In this document: piece after piece, positions 5,849 through 9,575 of the stretch
Layout: each line of letters begins with the position of its first letter
Numbering within the stretch: position 1 is the first letter of the stretch
Assembly (NCBI GenBank): GCA_021159235.1
Contig: JAGGSF010000103.1
Span: 1-9,575 of the forward strand
Length of the DNA stretch: 9,575 nucleotides
Direction of reading: 5' to 3'
From: Deltaproteobacteria bacterium
GTDB taxonomy: Bacteria > Campylobacterota_A > Desulfurellia > JAGGSF01
Program-made: the position numbers and the translations under genes
The notes under the pieces: model-generated
What the model saw: only the letters and a program-made list of their open reading frames with translations
The model's database searches: none
Told to the model about the DNA's origin: nothing

Positions 5849-8464
5849 ATGACCGCTTATAATCCCGATTTTGAAGAAGGAATATATAATATGTGGGAGA
5901 AGAGTAATCTTTTCTGCCCAAAGACGGATGAGAAAAAGGAAAACTTTTGTATTGTAATACCACCTCCTAATATTACAGGTATTTTGCACATTGGTCATGC
6001 CTTGAATGAGACTCTGCAAGATATTCTCGTAAGGTGGAGGAGGATGCAGGGATACAATGTTTTGTGGCTTCCGGGAGTGGATCATGCAGGTATTGCTACC
6101 CAGAATGTAGTGGAAAGGGAATTGAATAAAGAAGGTATTTCACGCTTTCAGATGGGTAGAGAAGCATTTATAAAGAAGGTGTGGGAATGGAAGGGGAGAT
6201 ATGAAGATAGGATTGTTAAACAGATAAAACGATTGGGTGCCTCCTGCGATTGGTCAAGGATGCGTTTTACGATGGATGAAGGCCTGTCCCGTGCGGTTAA
6301 AGAGGCATTTGTAAAACTTTATGAGGAAGGTTTGATATATAGAGGCCACTATATTGTAAATTGGTGTCCGCATTGTCTTACTGCATTATCCGACCTGGAG
6401 GTGGAATACAAAGAGGAAAATGGAAAATTGTATTACATTCTTTATCCTTTTAAAAATAGAAAGGGTGGACTTGTGGTTGCTACAACCAGACCGGAGACGA
6501 TGTTTGGAGATGCCGCTGTTGCTGTGAATCCTGAGGATAAAAGGTATAAAGAGTTTGTGGGGGAAGATGTGGTTTTACCTGTAAGGGAAAGGATTATCCC
6601 TGTTATTGCAGATAGTTATGTAGATACCGCTTTTGGAACGGGTGTTTTAAAGATTACACCTGCTCACGATGCAAACGATTTTCTGGTGGGAAAGAGACAT
6701 AACCTGAAAGAGATAAATGTGATAGATGAAAAGGGGTTTATGAATGAAGAAGCGGGTGTATTTGCAGGTATGGACAGAAATACCTGCAGGAAGGCATTGG
6801 TAAAGAAACTCTATGAGGATGGGTATCTGGTAAAGGTTGAAGATTACGAACATGCGGTAGGGCATTGTTACAGGTGTGGTACACCGGTAGAGCCTAAAAT
6901 TTCGGAGCAATGGTTTTTGAAGATGAAACCATTAGCTAAAAGAGCAATTCGTGTGGTAGAGGAAGGAAAGGTAAATTTTATACCCGGGAATTGGAAGAAT
7001 GTTTATCTTGAATGGATGAACAATATAAGGGATTGGTGCATCTCTCGGCAGATCTGGTGGGGACACAGAATTCCTGCTTACAGATGTATGAATTGTGGAA
7101 AATATAATGTTTCTATAGATAAACCTGAAAGGTGTAAGTGGTGTGGGGGAAGAGACTTTACCCAGGAAGAAGATGTATTGGATACCTGGTTTTCTTCTGC
7201 TCTATGGCCCTTTTCTACATTAGGATGGCCAGAGAAAACAGATAGTTTAAAGAGATTTTATCCTACCAGTGTTTTGGTTACGGGTTTTGATATTATCTTT
7301 TTCTGGGTAGCAAGGATGATAATGATGGGTCTTTACTTTATGGATGATGTTCCTTTCAGGGATGTTTATATTCATGCCCTGGTGAGGGATGAACATGGAC
7401 AGAAGATGAGCAAAACGAAAAACAATGTTATAGATCCTATGGATGCAGTGAAAAAATACGGAGCGGATACTCTGAGATTTACCCTTTCTGCACTGGCTGT
7501 TCAGGGGAGAGATATCAGGCTTTCTGAGAAACGTATTGAGGGTTACAGACACTTTATGAATAAGATCTGGAATGCCTACAGGTTTATTGCCATCAATACA
7601 GAAGATTATGTTTTTAAAGGAAAACCTGATTCCCTTGATGCAGCATCACGATGGATAAGAAGCAGGTTTTACAGGACTGTGGATATGGTAAACAGACATC
7701 TGGAGAATTACAGGTTTAGTAGTGCTGCACTTTGCGCATATCAATTTGCATGGCATGAGTTTTGTGATTTTTATATAGAGATGAGTAAGATACATCTAAG
7801 AAGAGAAACGGAGAGGTATGGCACACAATTTGTTTTACTTGAGGTTTTTGAAGCTCTTTTGCGTCTTTTACACCCCTTTATTCCCTTTATAACTGAATAT
7901 CTGTGGCAAAGATTGCCCGGCAGAAAAGAAAAAAGCATAATGATTAGCTCTTACCCACAGAGAGAGGATGAGTATATATTGCCTGTTGTGGAAAAGGAGA
8001 TGGAGGTGGTTATTGGTTTTTCCAAGGCGGTAAGAAATATCAGAAGTGAAAACCTTATTTCACCATCCAAAAAACTTGAGGCATACTTCAGGGTTTTGGA
8101 TGGTGAAATAAAGGAAATTGTTGAAAGATACAAGGAATATATATGTGTTCTGGCTGGCATTTCTCAAATTACTGTAGGTGAAGATGTGCCTGAGGGAGCT
8201 TGTTTTTCACAGCCTATGATGTATGGAGATGTATATGTATATATGGAAGGGATAGTGGATAAAGGGAAGGAAATAGATAGATTAAAAAAGCAGATGAAAA
8301 AATTGAGTGAAACGATGCGATTTTTGAGCAAGAAACTGTCAAATAAAGAATTTCTTTCTAAAGCACCGAAAGATCTGGTGGAGCTTAAGAGGAAGGAGTA
8401 CAGTGAGGCGAGTTTGCTTTATCAAAAGCTGCAGGAGCAAATAGAAAAAATAAAAAACATATGA
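5849..8464 (+). CDS. valS: Valyl-tRNA synthetase
   Basis: A complete 871-residue class I aminoacyl-tRNA synthetase that charges tRNA-Val. 'PPPNITGILHIGHALN' gives the HIGH motif at residues 47-50, and KMSK sits at 519-522 ('DEHGQKMSKTKNNVIDP'); both, with their flanks, are specific for ValRS rather than Ile- or LeuRS. The CP1 editing domain (about 190-330) contains 'TTRPETMFGDAAVAVNP' and 'ITPAHDANDF', which hydrolyse Thr-tRNA-Val. Cysteine pairs at 173/176 and 340/343 flank the editing domain and probably form one zinc site; C413, C416, C429 and C432 form a second zinc ribbon. The helical anticodon-binding domain follows, and the last 70 residues ('DRLKKQMKKLSE' onward) are the usual coiled-coil arm. 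I chose ATG 5849 over TTG 5837 on spacing to GAGG. Length is normal and no key motif is missing. It lies 24 bases after the PfpI-like gene. Confidence 0.97.
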   Translation: MTAYNPDFEEGIYNMWEKSNLFCPKTDEKKENFCIVIPPPNITGILHIGHALNETLQDILVRWRRMQGYNVLWLPGVDHAGIATQNVVERELNKEGISRFQMGREAFIKKVWEWKGRYEDRIVKQIKRLGASCDWSRMRFTMDEGLSRAVKEAFVKLYEEGLIYRGHYIVNWCPHCLTALSDLEVEYKEENGKLYYILYPFKNRKGGLVVATTRPETMFGDAAVAVNPEDKRYKEFVGEDVVLPVRERIIPVIADSYVDTAFGTGVLKITPAHDANDFLVGKRHNLKEINVIDEKGFMNEEAGVFAGMDRNTCRKALVKKLYEDGYLVKVEDYEHAVGHCYRCGTPVEPKISEQWFLKMKPLAKRAIRVVEEGKVNFIPGNWKNVYLEWMNNIRDWCISRQIWWGHRIPAYRCMNCGKYNVSIDKPERCKWCGGRDFTQEEDVLDTWFSSALWPFSTLGWPEKTDSLKRFYPTSVLVTGFDIIFFWVARMIMMGLYFMDDVPFRDVYIHALVRDEHGQKMSKTKNNVIDPMDAVKKYGADTLRFTLSALAVQGRDIRLSEKRIEGYRHFMNKIWNAYRFIAINTEDYVFKGKPDSLDAASRWIRSRFYRTVDMVNRHLENYRFSSAALCAYQFAWHEFCDFYIEMSKIHLRRETERYGTQFVLLEVFEALLRLLHPFIPFITEYLWQRLPGRKEKSIMISSYPQREDEYILPVVEKEMEVVIGFSKAVRNIRSENLISPSKKLEAYFRVLDGEIKEIVERYKEYICVLAGISQITVGEDVPEGACFSQPMMYGDVYVYMEGIVDKGKEIDRLKKQMKKLSETMRFLSKKLSNKEFLSKAPKDLVELKRKEYSEASLLYQKLQEQIEKIKNI

Positions 8465-9575
8465 TACGGTTTTTCCTCTTATTTTTGCTATTGTTTATAC
8501 TGCCAGTACCCGTTTTTCCAGATTCTTTTGAAGATATAGCAAGGGATGTTTCCTCAAAACTGCTCCCTCAACATGGTTTGGTGGTGGAAGTAAAAGAGGG
8601 AATGATAAAGCTGAGCAAAGGAAAAAATAGTGGTTTGTTCTCTGGTGAGACGGTGTTCGTCTACAGGCCTGGGGGTGTAGTGAAAGATCCTTATAGCGGT
8701 GAGGTTTTTGAGGTAAAAAAGGGACTGGCTTATGCCATTATTACGGATTTGGAAGAAAACAGCGCCTGGGCAGAGATCATTGGAGGGGCAGAGGAAGAAA
8801 GAAGGCGTATCTTGGGCGTAATACCCAAAGGATTTAGAGATGTGGTCGGAAAGATAAAGATAGGAGATAGGTGGCAGGCAGGGGCAACTACCATGAGAGT
8901 GGGAGTAGTGACGCGGAAACCTGTTGTTTATAAAAGGTTAAAAGAAGCACTGGAAAAGACGGGTAGATTTCATGTAGTAGGTGCCGATGAATTTCAGATT
9001 GCTCTGACTGCTGAAAAGATAGTTGACTTGAATAGTAAAGAGAATAGAGCGGCCATAGGAAGGGCATTGAATCTTGGGATGTTGTTTTTTGTGAGTGTAG
9101 AGGACGGTAGAGATGTAAGTTGCCGTGTTTTCTCCGGTTATGATGGCAGGAGAATTGCTCGTTATAGCTTTTCTTTGGATAAGGAATTGGTATCAAGTAA
9201 GGAGTCCATCCCTGCGCAAAATCTTGTTCCTTCTTCCTTGGAGTTGAAACCGCGTTTGACATTTTATGAAAAGGCTTTAAACACACTGGGTCTTTACGCT
9301 CCATTACATATGCCTTCTTCTACCCCTGCCTTTGAACTTATTGCATCTTCAAGCCTGCGTGCTTTAAGCACGGCCTTTTGTATGGAGGATATAGATAATG
9401 ATGGTAAGGTGGAGATTGTGGTGGCTCTGGGTAGAAAGGTTGTTGTTTATCATTTTAACGGTGATAGTTTTACCCCTGTTATGTCCTTTCGTCATGGATG
9501 GAACATAGTTAATATGGATTGTGCTGATATAGATAACGATGGATTAAAAGAGATATTCTTTTCAAATTTTGATCG
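8461..9575 (+). CDS. Exported protein with FlgT-like N-terminal region and FG-GAP/VCBS-type repeats (3' end outside window)
   Basis: An open frame of 371 codons runs off the right edge. Residues 1-20 are a signal peptide or membrane anchor (basic MIR, then a Phe/Leu-rich core), without a clear Ala-X-Ala cleavage site or a lipobox. Residues about 39-108 resemble the C-terminal domain of the flagellar protein FlgT ('GLVVEVKEGMIKLSKGKNSG', 'VYRPGGVVKDPYSGEVFEV', then a strand ending in 'AWAEIIGG'). Residues 145-240 ('MRVGVVTRKPVVYKRLKEAL', 'GRFHVVGADEF', 'ALNLGMLFFVSVE') look like the LpoB/FlgT-middle type of envelope domain. From about 300, two repeats spaced 46 residues apart carry 'DIDNDG' Ca-binding loops followed by 'EIVVA' or 'EIFFS' (310-322 and 356-368), the start of an FG-GAP/VCBS beta-propeller. 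The protein is probably periplasmic or at the outer membrane. Its ATG overlaps the valS stop (ATGA); no Shine-Dalgarno lies at a normal distance, so translation is likely coupled. Domain names are by-eye matches. Confidence 0.8.
   Translation, partial: MIRFFLLFLLLFILPVPVFPDSFEDIARDVSSKLLPQHGLVVEVKEGMIKLSKGKNSGLFSGETVFVYRPGGVVKDPYSGEVFEVKKGLAYAIITDLEENSAWAEIIGGAEEERRRILGVIPKGFRDVVGKIKIGDRWQAGATTMRVGVVTRKPVVYKRLKEALEKTGRFHVVGADEFQIALTAEKIVDLNSKENRAAIGRALNLGMLFFVSVEDGRDVSCRVFSGYDGRRIARYSFSLDKELVSSKESIPAQNLVPSSLELKPRLTFYEKALNTLGLYAPLHMPSSTPAFELIASSSLRALSTAFCMEDIDNDGKVEIVVALGRKVVVYHFNGDSFTPVMSFRHGWNIVNMDCADIDNDGLKEIFFSNFD

Noticed and set aside
8888-9304. Long minus-strand open frame of 138 codons
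   Set aside because: It lies fully inside the exported-protein gene on the + strand, has no recognisable domain, and its composition (rich in His, Ser, Pro, Gln) is typical of an antisense shadow.
1-9575. CRISPR arrays, tRNA or rRNA genes, insertion sequences, attachment sites
   Set aside because: No direct-repeat arrays, tRNA-like folds, transposase motifs or terminal inverted repeats were seen; nearly every base is inside a recognised gene.

Overview
This window is a compact, gene-dense piece of a bacterial chromosome. All genes lie on the + strand, most of them overlapping or separated by only a few bases. The DNA is AT-rich (roughly 40% GC by eye, not counted). Arginine is mostly AGA/AGG and isoleucine is often ATA, and the proteins are rich in Lys, Glu and Ile. 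This suggests a thermophilic or anaerobic bacterium, probably diderm given the FlgT-like exported protein at the right end. I cannot name a lineage from the sequence alone.

Left part (1-2544): a possible signalling block. The tail of a probable TPR protein is followed by a Roadblock/LC7 protein, a small protein that reads as a divergent CheW-like domain, a second Roadblock/LC7 protein and, after a 48-base gap, a membrane sensor with an extracytoplasmic Cache-type domain and a HAMP domain but no output domain. Roadblock proteins are known as regulators of small Ras-like (MglA-type) GTPases, and CheW-like and Cache/HAMP parts belong to chemosensory arrays. Finding them together as separate small proteins is the most interesting feature here. 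No GTPase, CheA kinase or full chemoreceptor is visible; such genes could lie upstream of the window.

Middle part (2541-5824): four metabolic or transport genes follow. They are an Opp/Dpp-type peptide ABC transporter ATPase (TTGA overlap with the sensor), queF for queuosine biosynthesis (ATGA overlap), a divergent ATP-type phosphoenolpyruvate carboxykinase homologue (8-base overlap), and a DJ-1/PfpI family protein. The overlaps imply cotranscription and translational coupling, but the functions are heterogeneous.

Right part (5849-9575): a complete valyl-tRNA synthetase (valS) is followed, through another ATGA overlap, by an exported protein cut by the window edge. It combines a signal peptide, a FlgT-C-like domain, a possible FlgT-middle/LpoB-like region and the first repeats of an FG-GAP/VCBS-type beta-propeller.

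I see no rRNA, tRNA, CRISPR array, insertion sequence or convincing terminator. The longest stretch without a gene is the 48 bases at 1300-1347.
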